Assembly (NCBI GenBank): GCA_034120015.1
Contig: JAXEIF010000007.1
Span: forward strand, 1 to 64,000
DNA from: CALXOJ01 sp034120015
Lineage (GTDB): Bacteria; Spirochaetota; Spirochaetia; JAFGXN01
Direction of reading: 5' to 3'
DNA length: 64,000 nucleotides
Shown: one piece after another, positions 17,425 to 25,381 of the stretch
How positions within the stretch are numbered: the first letter of the stretch is position 1
How the letters are laid out: each line of letters begins with the position of its first letter
Program-made: the position numbers and the translations under genes
Notes under the pieces: model-generated
What the model saw: the letters and a program-made list of their open reading frames with translations, nothing else
What the model was told of the DNA's origin: nothing
Database searches by the model: none

Positions 17425-17540
17425 GGACAACTCCGTAATTATTAATATAAACTATTAATATAGGTATATCACAAATTGATAAATTTTTCAATTATTTTTT
17501 CCGAAAACAGAAAGAGTTAAATACGAACCCGGTTTATACC

Positions 17541-17546
17541 GATAAT
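17541..17546 (+). promoter_or_regulatory. -10 element directly before the LysM gene
   Basis: GATAAT ends six bases before the ATG at 17553, with no Shine-Dalgarno sequence in between and only a poor -35. It matches the arrangement upstream of ispE. The divergent intergenic region (17425-17552) is otherwise AT-rich with no hairpin. Confidence 0.3.
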
Positions 17547-17552
17547 CAAAGC

Positions 17553-18479
17553 ATGAAGATGTATCGATACCTGACAGTTTCGGGTTTGTTGCTTTTACTT
17601 TCGTTTCCGGGGTTTGCCCAACAGAAAACCCATATCGTAAAAAAAGGAGAAACGCTTTATTCCGTTGCCCGAACATATAATGTTTCTGTCAAAGAATTGG
17701 CCGGAATCAATCATTTTTCGACGGAAACTCATATCAAAATAGGTCAAAAACTTGTCATTCCGGATAAAGACAGATCCGATAAGGATAAGTTGAATGAATC
17801 ATCCGGGAAACCTTTGGTTCATATCGTTCAAAAAGGGGAAACTCTGTATGGAATTGCCCGAAAATACAAAACGACAATCGACAAAATTGCCGCCGTTAAC
17901 CGACTGGAAAACAATTTAATTTTTGTCGGACAAAAACTGACCGTAAACGGTATTGTTCCGAATCCGGATAGAACCGAAAAAACCGAACCCCAAAAAGCTC
18001 CCGAAATAAAATCAACCCCCGAACAACCGGTTCGGAATAAGAACGAAGCTGTCATCACGATAGCAGCCGAAAAAAAATTACCGTCATCGCAATCCGATAA
18101 CGAAACGGAAAAGAAAAAAGTTGTTTCAACCAATAAAAACTGGCCGGCAACAGGCGATGTTTATTATTTTCGCGGAAAAATTCCGGGCATAGAAATTGAT
18201 ATAAAGGGTAAAAATGATGTTGTCTCTGTTTGCAACGGTATTATAAAAACGGCTTCCGCTTTCAGAGGTTACGGACATGTGGTTGTGGTTGAAACGTACA
18301 ATAACATGCTCTATACATATGCCGGATTCGATTCGATTGTCGTTAAAGAAGGAGATACAGTTAAAGCCGGAGAAAAATTGGGCGAAATGCATCCGTCCGA
18401 TTCTCATGCTCCACGGATATATCTTTTTGTCTATCAGAACGGTACGCCCGTCAATCCGGTTACGGTTCCCCGTTTTTAA
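17553..18479 (+). CDS. LysM-repeat protein with degenerate M23 peptidase domain
   Basis: 308 residues with a signal peptide (cleavage likely after GFAQ, about residue 23). Two LysM domains follow (HIVKKGETLYSVARTYNVSVKELAGIN and HIVQKGETLYGIARKYKTTIDKIAAVN), then a charged linker and a C-terminal LytM/M23 fold near 200-308. The usual zinc ligands are missing: the H-x-H pair before the last strands reads PRIYLFVY and the HxxxD site reads GIEID. This fits an NlpD/EnvC-type amidase activator rather than a peptidase. It acts in the periplasm on peptidoglycan. It overlaps recO by one base (TAATG). Confidence 0.85.
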   Translation: MKMYRYLTVSGLLLLLSFPGFAQQKTHIVKKGETLYSVARTYNVSVKELAGINHFSTETHIKIGQKLVIPDKDRSDKDKLNESSGKPLVHIVQKGETLYGIARKYKTTIDKIAAVNRLENNLIFVGQKLTVNGIVPNPDRTEKTEPQKAPEIKSTPEQPVRNKNEAVITIAAEKKLPSSQSDNETEKKKVVSTNKNWPATGDVYYFRGKIPGIEIDIKGKNDVVSVCNGIIKTASAFRGYGHVVVVETYNNMLYTYAGFDSIVVKEGDTVKAGEKLGEMHPSDSHAPRIYLFVYQNGTPVNPVTVPRF

Positions 18480-19222
18480 TGAAACAGATTGCGACATACT
18501 GTATTATTCTGAAAAGCACTGTTGTTCGGGAAATCGATAAACTGCTGACTTTGTTTTCTCCTGATATCGGAATTTTTTATGTTACGGCGTACGGTGCCTG
18601 CAAATCCAAAAACCGTTTCGGAGGAAAACTCGAACCGCTTTCCGTAATTTTCTCCGAACTGACTGTCAAGACAGTCGGTACCGAATCCGAATACGGCTTT
18701 AAAGAAGTTACACTGCATGATTATTTCGAAAATCTGACCGGTTCGTACGAAACTGTCATGACAGCCCAATCATTTTGTGAAATTTTGCTTAAAAACAATA
18801 CGGCAGGGGAAGACAGAAAACTCTTTGCTCTTTTGTATCAGGCTTTAAAGGCTTTAAACGAAAACAGCCGACTCGGTTCCCGAATTTTTATCAATTTTCT
18901 TATCCGTTATCTGGCTTATACGGGGTTTGCGGCGCCGATCGGCGAATGCGGAGGCTGCGGACATGTGTTTTCGGAGAATGAAACGGTCTGTATTCAGCGT
19001 TCCGATTATCAGGCTTACTGCCGGAATTGTGCCGAAGGAGACTGCGTGCCCATGGAAAGCAGTTTAAAAAATTATTTTAACTGCATTCTGAAATTAAAAT
19101 TTCGCGAAAGTATCCGAATTCCCATTAATATAAATGAAGAACGAAAACTGAAAGCCTATCTGATTTCCCAACTGCAAGATATTTCCGGTTTTCATTATAA
19201 AACACTTGAAAGTTTTCGTTAA
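18479..19222 (+). CDS. recO: DNA repair protein RecO
   Basis: RecO, 247 residues, which loads RecA onto SSB-coated DNA with RecR. An N-terminal OB fold (YCIILKSTVVREIDKLLTLFSPDIGIFYVTAYGACKSK) leads to a helical C-terminal part with a four-cysteine zinc site (CGGCGHVF and CRNC near residues 158-186). It is translated from a start that overlaps the LysM gene. recJ follows after a short gap, placing two RecFOR-route proteins together. Confidence 0.92.
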   Translation: MKQIATYCIILKSTVVREIDKLLTLFSPDIGIFYVTAYGACKSKNRFGGKLEPLSVIFSELTVKTVGTESEYGFKEVTLHDYFENLTGSYETVMTAQSFCEILLKNNTAGEDRKLFALLYQALKALNENSRLGSRIFINFLIRYLAYTGFAAPIGECGGCGHVFSENETVCIQRSDYQAYCRNCAEGDCVPMESSLKNYFNCILKLKFRESIRIPININEERKLKAYLISQLQDISGFHYKTLESFR

Positions 19223-19245
19223 CTTATGGTTTAATGATAACGAAT

Positions 19246-21369
19246 ATGAAACGGATTCGAAAAGAAGTCAATAAAGAGAAAGTACGCGAGATTTCACGAA
19301 AATACGGCATCGATCTTCTGACAGCTTCGATTTTGGAACGACGGGGATTTGATCAGCCGGAAGAATTGAAGTTTTTTTTCGAATCTCAATTGAGACATAT
19401 GCACAATCCGTTCGATTTTATCGAAATGGAAGATGCCGTCGACCGTATTTTAGCTGCAATCGAGACGAAAGAAAAAATTTTGGTCTACGGAGACCGGGAT
19501 GTCGACGGGATAACGGCTACGGTTATTCTTGTCAGTACCCTGAAGCAGTGCGGAGCCGATGTTACCTATGCGGTTCCTGAAGGAGATGAAGATTACAGTT
19601 TACGAAAATCGGATATAGATAAATACACGGAACAGGGAATTTCTCTTATCATTACCGTAGATTGCGGAATATCCTGTGTCGAAGAAGCCCGTTATGCTTA
19701 TTCTCTGGGGATCGATCTGATTATCACCGACCATCATAATCCCGGCAGTCAGATTCCGTCCGCAGTTGCTGTGATTGATCCGAAAATGGAAGACTCAGGT
19801 TATCCGTATCCTCATATTGCCGGATGTGCCGTTGCTCTAAAACTTTCTTTTGCGGTTTTATTCGGAAAAACAGCATTTTACAATCGTCCGATGATTTTAA
19901 TGAATATTTTTAACGGCAATGACGGTTTTTATTTCATTGAAGTCAGAATCTTACGGAATTTATGTGTCACGGACGAATATTCGTTTTCTGTTCATCCCGA
20001 TCACAGCAATGATGCGGAATATGATGCATTAACGGAAATTTGCGAACAGGGTACTGTTTATTTTTACGATTCTTCGTATCAGCTTGATATTTTATCAAAA
20101 GTCTTTCCTCATGAATTGCCGTTAAATGCCGTCGATCTTTTTGACGAAATCAACCGATATGTTCCCGAAGTTTCGCGATTTTCTCTTTTTAAATTAAAAT
20201 CGAAGGGCATTTTCAGTAAATACGAACCCGATACCGTTTCATTGAAAGAAATCGATGTATTCCGACATATTTTTGTATCGTATTTTTATAAAAAATTTTC
20301 ATCGCTTTTTTCTCACTATTATTATTGTATGGATCTGGCTGCACTCGGCACCGTTTCCGATGTCATGCCGCTTCATAACGAAAACAGAATAATAGTAAAA
20401 ACCGGCATCGCCTTAATCAACAAAAAACGGAGAGCATCGTTACAGGAGCTGCTTTTCCGTCAAAACTGTTTTCATAATATCAGCTCAGTGGATGCGGCAT
20501 TTAAAATCACACCTGTCCTCAATGCGGCCGGACGAATGGGTGTTCCCGAAAAAGCAGTCCGGTTTCTTCTTTCCGACGATCCCCGTGAAATCCGAGAATT
20601 GGCATCCGAGATACTGGCATTGAATGAGGATCGTAAACAAATCGGAAATGAAGCATGGAACCGCATTTTACCGAAAGCCGAATCATGTCTGCAAAAAACA
20701 GACGGGAAATTTATTTTTCTTCATGATTCCGAATTAAATCGCGGTATTACGGGAATCATGGCAATGCGGTTGAGTCAAAAATATAAAGTTCCGGCAATTG
20801 TCACCGCACTGGTAGATAATAAGAAAATGGTAGGATCATTGCGGACGAACGGAGAACTGAAAGCACGCGCTTTTTTGGAAAAATTTCGCGATTTGTTTAA
20901 CGATTTCGGCGGACATGACGGCGCTGCGGGATTTAATCTCGATATGGAAAAAGGTACCTTATTCGGGAAAAGACTGCTGGAGGCAGTGAAGGAAACCGAT
21001 ATCAGAACGGAAGAAGAAGAAATTATTATTGACGCACTGCTGCCTGCCTCGCAAATGACATCAGATATTATGAAAACAGTCGATTTTCTTGCTCCGTTCG
21101 GAGAAGGAATGAGTGAACCTGTTTTTTGCTGCGATGAAGCGTCAATCACCAAGTGTGAAACCATCGGATCGGAAAGACAGCATGTAAAACTGACACTGAA
21201 AATCGGCGATACATTTTGGCCGGCATTGTTCTGGAATGCCGCCGATTTGGTCAATATTGAATTTGCCGAAGGGGATCAAATCAGCGTTGTGTTTACGCTA
21301 AACCGAAATTATTTTAAAAATGATATTATCAATCAGATGATTGTCAAAGACATTATACGAATCGGATAG
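19246..21369 (+). CDS. recJ: Single-stranded-DNA exonuclease RecJ
   Basis: RecJ, ~707 residues against 577 for E. coli. DHH phosphoesterase motifs: YGDRDVDGITAT (an unusual DRD form of DYDADG), VDCGIS and TDHHNPG, then LDLAALGTVSDVMPL-like motif IV and the DHHA1 signature GGHDGAAGF. The extra length is an insertion of about 145 residues (bases ~19880-20325) between the DHH motifs and motif IV. The OB domain closes the protein. Neither ATG (19234, 19246) has a ribosome site. I prefer 19246 because a TTGAAA-18-TTTAAT promoter-like pair would start transcription just before it. The stop abuts the opposing lipoprotein stop. Confidence 0.92.
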   Translation: MKRIRKEVNKEKVREISRKYGIDLLTASILERRGFDQPEELKFFFESQLRHMHNPFDFIEMEDAVDRILAAIETKEKILVYGDRDVDGITATVILVSTLKQCGADVTYAVPEGDEDYSLRKSDIDKYTEQGISLIITVDCGISCVEEARYAYSLGIDLIITDHHNPGSQIPSAVAVIDPKMEDSGYPYPHIAGCAVALKLSFAVLFGKTAFYNRPMILMNIFNGNDGFYFIEVRILRNLCVTDEYSFSVHPDHSNDAEYDALTEICEQGTVYFYDSSYQLDILSKVFPHELPLNAVDLFDEINRYVPEVSRFSLFKLKSKGIFSKYEPDTVSLKEIDVFRHIFVSYFYKKFSSLFSHYYYCMDLAALGTVSDVMPLHNENRIIVKTGIALINKKRRASLQELLFRQNCFHNISSVDAAFKITPVLNAAGRMGVPEKAVRFLLSDDPREIRELASEILALNEDRKQIGNEAWNRILPKAESCLQKTDGKFIFLHDSELNRGITGIMAMRLSQKYKVPAIVTALVDNKKMVGSLRTNGELKARAFLEKFRDLFNDFGGHDGAAGFNLDMEKGTLFGKRLLEAVKETDIRTEEEEIIIDALLPASQMTSDIMKTVDFLAPFGEGMSEPVFCCDEASITKCETIGSERQHVKLTLKIGDTFWPALFWNAADLVNIEFAEGDQISVVFTLNRNYFKNDIINQMIVKDIIRIG

Positions 21370-22920
21370 TTATTCCCGAGACCATATTTTCCGATTGTTG
21401 ACCCAAACTCCGTTACTGGCAGTAAAGGCAAAGAGCTTTCCGTTTGACGTTCCCCGATCGGCGCAAAAAAACCCGATAACGGATGCCGATTCAAGAATCA
21501 GTGTCGAAAGATTCGAAGCACTTGTTGATTGCGGATCATCATAGTTAATAGTAATAAACGAAGGAATTGTATTAGCAGGAACGGCTTCCAAGTATCCGTC
21601 GTTTGTACCGACGACCAGTTTATTAATATATTTTTTCTTACCGTCCGTATCGGTATATTCGGCATAATAGTCACTAATAGTATAAACAATCAGACTGTCG
21701 TTTGTCTGACCTTCCAGATGACATTCGGACCAGTTCCAGTCGAAAACCAAAGCCGAATTACCGGATCCGATTGATTCCGAGACCGATTTCGTATACCGGA
21801 AAAGACGATTAACCCGATCGTAATCTTTATTAATATAAGTGACAGCCATAAAAACGGTTTTGTCGTTGTTAATCTGATAGCTGATACCGTTGTGAATCAA
21901 TGTCTTCTGATCTTCCGTCAGATACGGAGAAGGGGCGGCACAGTATACAGCCGTAATGGTTTCAATTTTAGAATTCAAATAGTAACCGCTGTTTCCGATT
22001 CCCGCAGAAACATAGATATCAACCTGTTCGGCCCGGTTTCCGGAAATTGAATACAAATTTCGACCTGTCGTAAACCAGGTTTCCGTTTTTCCTTCCCGAA
22101 CAAACGAAAAAAGATTGAGTACGGAGGAAATATGGTCCTCTTCTGAAGGCATTGTTATTTCGGTAAAAGTCGGTGAACCGGATAAAAGTCCGGAAACCCG
22201 GTAAAGGGTGAAATACGGTGATTTAACGGCCTGTTCGGTATTGGCTGTCTGATTACCGTTTTCATCGGTAATGTAATATTTCTTCCGGATAAATTTTTCA
22301 TTGAATAAGAAGTAAACTTCGCCGTTAACAACGAAAATCCGTTCGACTTCCATTTGCCGAAAGACCTTATCATAAGAATGCTTCATGGAAGGATAGGTAA
22401 CAGGAATTTCCTTCCATTTCCATTTCGTCGGATTATTCGAATCGGTTTGCTGCAATCGGAAAATCCGGTTAATACGAAAGTCCTTATTGTATTCGGGATT
22501 ATTCGGACTTTCAAAAGAATTGTAATCGTCATCTATGCTTTGCGAAGCAATCAGTATGTTTGTTCCGTCTGTTTCACAGAGAACAGCATCTTTACAGTTG
22601 GAGGAAGCCGTTTCGGTTTCCAAAAACGGATGTGATTTTCCTGCCGATACAACATTCTCGAAACTGTTAAGCGGAAGCCATTTTTTTTCGTCAATCAGAC
22701 GACCGTCTTTAAACGCGGCATGCAATCCGTTTGCAATCAGAAAAAGATATTGATCAGATTCTATCATTCCTTTTGCGGTCAGTTTAACATCGAGATTTGA
22801 CCGGGTACTTTCGACTTCCTGTGTAATGGCATAAAAAATTCCGTTTGTACCTTCGGTATTACAGGCCGTCAAGAGAAATACAACAAGATAAACCATTATG
22901 AAACAGGGTATTTTCTTCAT
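21370..22920 (-). CDS. Putative lipoprotein, second gene of a beta-barrel operon
   Basis: 516 residues from the ATG at 22920 (AGGAA ribosome site); upstream in-frame starts lie in the barrel gene's tail. The signal peptide ends in the lipobox LLTAC near residue 20, so the mature protein is lipid-anchored. The rest is beta-rich, with recurring F-R/Y-R and W motifs and short polar loops, which suggests a beta-propeller or similar repeat fold. I recognise no family. It follows the barrel gene by eight bases, so the two are co-expressed and may form a surface or outer-membrane complex (inference). Confidence 0.8.
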   Translation of the reverse strand: MKKIPCFIMVYLVVFLLTACNTEGTNGIFYAITQEVESTRSNLDVKLTAKGMIESDQYLFLIANGLHAAFKDGRLIDEKKWLPLNSFENVVSAGKSHPFLETETASSNCKDAVLCETDGTNILIASQSIDDDYNSFESPNNPEYNKDFRINRIFRLQQTDSNNPTKWKWKEIPVTYPSMKHSYDKVFRQMEVERIFVVNGEVYFLFNEKFIRKKYYITDENGNQTANTEQAVKSPYFTLYRVSGLLSGSPTFTEITMPSEEDHISSVLNLFSFVREGKTETWFTTGRNLYSISGNRAEQVDIYVSAGIGNSGYYLNSKIETITAVYCAAPSPYLTEDQKTLIHNGISYQINNDKTVFMAVTYINKDYDRVNRLFRYTKSVSESIGSGNSALVFDWNWSECHLEGQTNDSLIVYTISDYYAEYTDTDGKKKYINKLVVGTNDGYLEAVPANTIPSFITINYDDPQSTSASNLSTLILESASVIGFFCADRGTSNGKLFAFTASNGVWVNNRKIWSRE

Positions 22921-22928
22921 AAAATTTC

Positions 22929-23708
22929 CTAAAAACGGTATCGGGCAGAAAGCGTAATATCCCAAAATGCCGAAAAATTGCTCTGATTTTTTTTCTGCTC
23001 GGTAAAATAAAATTCCGATACAACAAGAAATGTTGTATTAAACCCGACGGACCACTTGTCGTTGATATTGTAAAAAAATCCGAAATCGGGTTTGATATAC
23101 GGACCGGCATAAAGAAGACTTTCCACATCTTCAATGTACAGCGAATTAAAGGCAATTCCCAATCCGACGGAAAAAGGTATATCGAACGGCCACCGTCTCA
23201 GCATGTATTGCCCCCGCGCTCCGACCGTAACCAGAGACTGATAATTTGCCTGTGTTTCCAGAAGCTGTAAGCCCAATTCCACACCGACCCCCCAGTTATG
23301 TTCGAGATAATACATAAAATCGATAGCAGCCGATCCGCCGACCGGAACTCCGTAAAGTTTGGAGTTATTGGTATAACCGTTTTTTCCGATCTCCGGATTA
23401 TTGAAAAAATGAGAGAACAGCGGAACCGACAGACCGAGGGCAAACCGTATAAACATTTCTCCCTGATAAATTACGTTATCTGACGGCTTAATGACAGACT
23501 TCAGTTCTTTTTCCCGTTCGGAAGAGACAGTCCGGCGGGAAGGCTGATTGTCGGACTGTTTTGTTTCTTCGGAAGCGGATGTCCCGTTTATTTCCGATTC
23601 GACACCGGCAACCGTATCGGAATCATTCTCCGATTCCGTATTTTCCTGCGAAAGAGCTGTTGTCAAAAACAGAGACAAAAACAGTAAACAGAAAAGAATT
23701 CTTTTCAA
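22929..23708 (-). CDS. Outer-membrane beta-barrel protein, ~8 strands
   Basis: 259 residues from a TTG start at 23708, chosen because AAGGTG lies five bases upstream and because the predicted transcription start (~23734) excludes the longer frame from 23750. A signal peptide (KRILFCLLFLSLFLTTALSQ) is followed by a disordered Glu/Ser-rich spacer of about 60 residues. The C-terminal ~190 residues are alternating hydrophobic strands ending in Phe (SARYRF), the classic outer-membrane barrel terminus. Size and pattern resemble OmpA/OmpW-type eight-stranded barrels known in treponemes; ligand and role are unknown. Confidence 0.8.
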   Translation of the reverse strand: MKRILFCLLFLSLFLTTALSQENTESENDSDTVAGVESEINGTSASEETKQSDNQPSRRTVSSEREKELKSVIKPSDNVIYQGEMFIRFALGLSVPLFSHFFNNPEIGKNGYTNNSKLYGVPVGGSAAIDFMYYLEHNWGVGVELGLQLLETQANYQSLVTVGARGQYMLRRWPFDIPFSVGLGIAFNSLYIEDVESLLYAGPYIKPDFGFFYNINDKWSVGFNTTFLVVSEFYFTEQKKNQSNFSAFWDITLSARYRF

Positions 23709-23740
23709 CGAATCACCTTGTATCCCGATATTTCTTCCAA

Positions 23741-23769
23741 ATAATATCATGTAAGAGTTGTTTTTTCAA
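23741..23769 (-). promoter_or_regulatory. Promoter of the barrel-lipoprotein operon
   Basis: On the minus strand, TTGAAA (23769-23764), exactly 17 bp, TATTAT (23746-23741), with TG near the -10. Transcription would start near 23734, giving a ~26-nt leader before the TTG start. Confidence 0.7.
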
Positions 23770-23810
23770 CCGCATTGTGATAAAAATAGATATATTTCCA
23801 AGGAGTTTCC

Positions 23811-24707
23811 ATGTCTGCCGTTTTAATTCAAGGAAAAGAAATTGCCTGCGAAATCCGTGCCGAACTGAAAGAACGGGTGAATGCTCTGACCGCAGCCGGT
23901 TGCCGTCCCGGACTGACCGTTATTTTGATCGGTGACGATCCGGCCAGTGTGTCGTATGTCACGGGGAAAAAACAGGCCTGCGAAGAGCTCGGTATTTTTT
24001 CCGACAGTCTTCATTTTCCGGCCGATTTGTCCGAAAACGAACTGCTGAAGATTATTGACGAAAAAAACAGGGACAGCCGGATTCACGGGATTCTGGTTCA
24101 GCTTCCGCTGCCGAAGCACATCGACGAAAACAAAATTATTGAAGCAATTTCTCCCGAAAAAGATGTCGACGGATTTCATCCGGTCAATGTCGGTCGTATG
24201 GTATTGGAACAGGAATGTTTTCTGCCGTGTACACCGCACGGTATTCTGCAGATGCTGATGCGTTCCGGAATCGAAACGAAAGGGAAGAAAGTCACGGTTC
24301 TCGGCCGCAGCAATATAGTCGGCAAGCCGATTGCCAATCTGCTGCTGCAAAAACAGAACTTCGGTAATGCGACGGTAACGGTTTGTCATACGGCGACGGA
24401 AGATACCGCCGCGGAAACCCGAAATGCGGATATTGTCATTGCCGCGGTCGGCCGCCCGGGAACGCTGACAGCCGATATGATTAAGCCGGGTGCGGTGGTC
24501 ATCGACGTGGGCGTCAACCGCATTCCCGATGCAACCAAAAAAAACGGTTTTCGTCTGACCGGTGATGCCGATTTTGAATCAATTAAAGAAAAAGCTTCCT
24601 ACATCACACCGGTTCCTGGCGGAGTCGGTCCGATGACAATTACTATGTTAATGATGAATACGGTTCTTTCTGCGGAACGGGCCATGCAAAGGAGATGTCA
24701 ATGCTGA
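23811..24707 (+). CDS. folD: Bifunctional methylenetetrahydrofolate dehydrogenase/cyclohydrolase
   Basis: FolD, 298 residues. It oxidises 5,10-methylene-THF to methenyl-THF and hydrolyses it to 10-formyl-THF in the cytoplasm. The catalytic YVTGKK lysine is near residue 47, VQLPLPKHI near 93, the NADP-binding GRSNIVGKPIANLL near 165, and the C-terminal PVPGGVGPMT is present. AAGGAG (23803-23808) precedes the ATG. Its product feeds the AICAR transformylase two genes down. This gene and the next two are visibly GC-richer than their neighbours. Confidence 0.97.
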   Translation: MSAVLIQGKEIACEIRAELKERVNALTAAGCRPGLTVILIGDDPASVSYVTGKKQACEELGIFSDSLHFPADLSENELLKIIDEKNRDSRIHGILVQLPLPKHIDENKIIEAISPEKDVDGFHPVNVGRMVLEQECFLPCTPHGILQMLMRSGIETKGKKVTVLGRSNIVGKPIANLLLQKQNFGNATVTVCHTATEDTAAETRNADIVIAAVGRPGTLTADMIKPGAVVIDVGVNRIPDATKKNGFRLTGDADFESIKEKASYITPVPGGVGPMTITMLMMNTVLSAERAMQRRCQC

Positions 24708-25378
24708 ATATTGTCGAAAAAGTCGATAACCGGATTCCGATCCGCAATGTTTTGATCAGTGTATCCGATAAAACCGGATTGGAAGAATTGGTAACGGGAT
24801 TAATCGAAGCCTGCCCGAACGTAACTTTTTATTCTACGGGGGGCACGTACGCCGCCATTCAAAAAATTCTGGGAGAACATTCGCCCCGTCTGAAAGCAGT
24901 ATCCGATTATACGGGACAGCCGGAGATGCAGGGCGGACTGGTAAAAACACTTGATTTCAAAATTTACATGGGACTTTTAAGCGAAACCTATAACGATGCA
25001 CACCGATCCGATCTGAAAAGAATTGATGCCGTCGAATTCGACATGACCGTCGTCAACCTCTATCCGTTTGTGCAAACCGTATCGCGTCCCGGTGTCACCA
25101 TCGAGCAGGCGCGTACCAACATCGACATCGGCGGCCCCTGCATGTTGCGGGCTTCGTCCAAAAACTTTTTGCGTGTTGCCGTCGTCTGCAACCCGTTCGA
25201 TTATACGGCCGTTCTCACCGAACTCAAAACCTCCGGAGGCACACTGTCGCTCTCAACCCGTCTGGCACTGGCCAAAAAAGGATTTGCACACACAGCCGCT
25301 TATGATGCGGCGATTGCCGCTTTTCTCGAAAAACAGGACGATGCCTCATTGTCCGTTTATAAAACGGAACAGGAGTAG
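24701..25378 (+). CDS. IMP cyclohydrolase (stand-alone PurH N-terminal half)
   Basis: 225 residues from the ATG at 24701; the ATG at 24695 touches the AAAGGAG ribosome site, while 24701 is six bases from it. It closes FAICAR to IMP, the last step of purine synthesis. The MGS-like fold is clear: LISVSDKTGLEELV, STGGTYAAI, SDYTGQPEMQGGLVKTLDFKIYMGLL and NIDIGGPCMLRAS. It ends at AYDAAIAAFLEK plus a short tail, just where the fused enzyme would continue into its transformylase domain. That half follows in the same frame after one TAG codon and three bases. Confidence 0.9.
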   Translation: MLNIVEKVDNRIPIRNVLISVSDKTGLEELVTGLIEACPNVTFYSTGGTYAAIQKILGEHSPRLKAVSDYTGQPEMQGGLVKTLDFKIYMGLLSETYNDAHRSDLKRIDAVEFDMTVVNLYPFVQTVSRPGVTIEQARTNIDIGGPCMLRASSKNFLRVAVVCNPFDYTAVLTELKTSGGTLSLSTRLALAKKGFAHTAAYDAAIAAFLEKQDDASLSVYKTEQE

Positions 25379-25381
25379 AAT

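Noticed and set aside
17441..17462. Direct repeat ATTAATATA twice between the PpiD-like and LysM genes
   Set aside because: The same string appears elsewhere in AT-rich coding sequence, so it is probably chance.
23775..23796. TTGTGA and TATATT before folD as a promoter
   Set aside because: The spacing is only 10 bp. A TTGTTT-17-TAAAAA pair at 23758-23786 fits better but is too weak to list.
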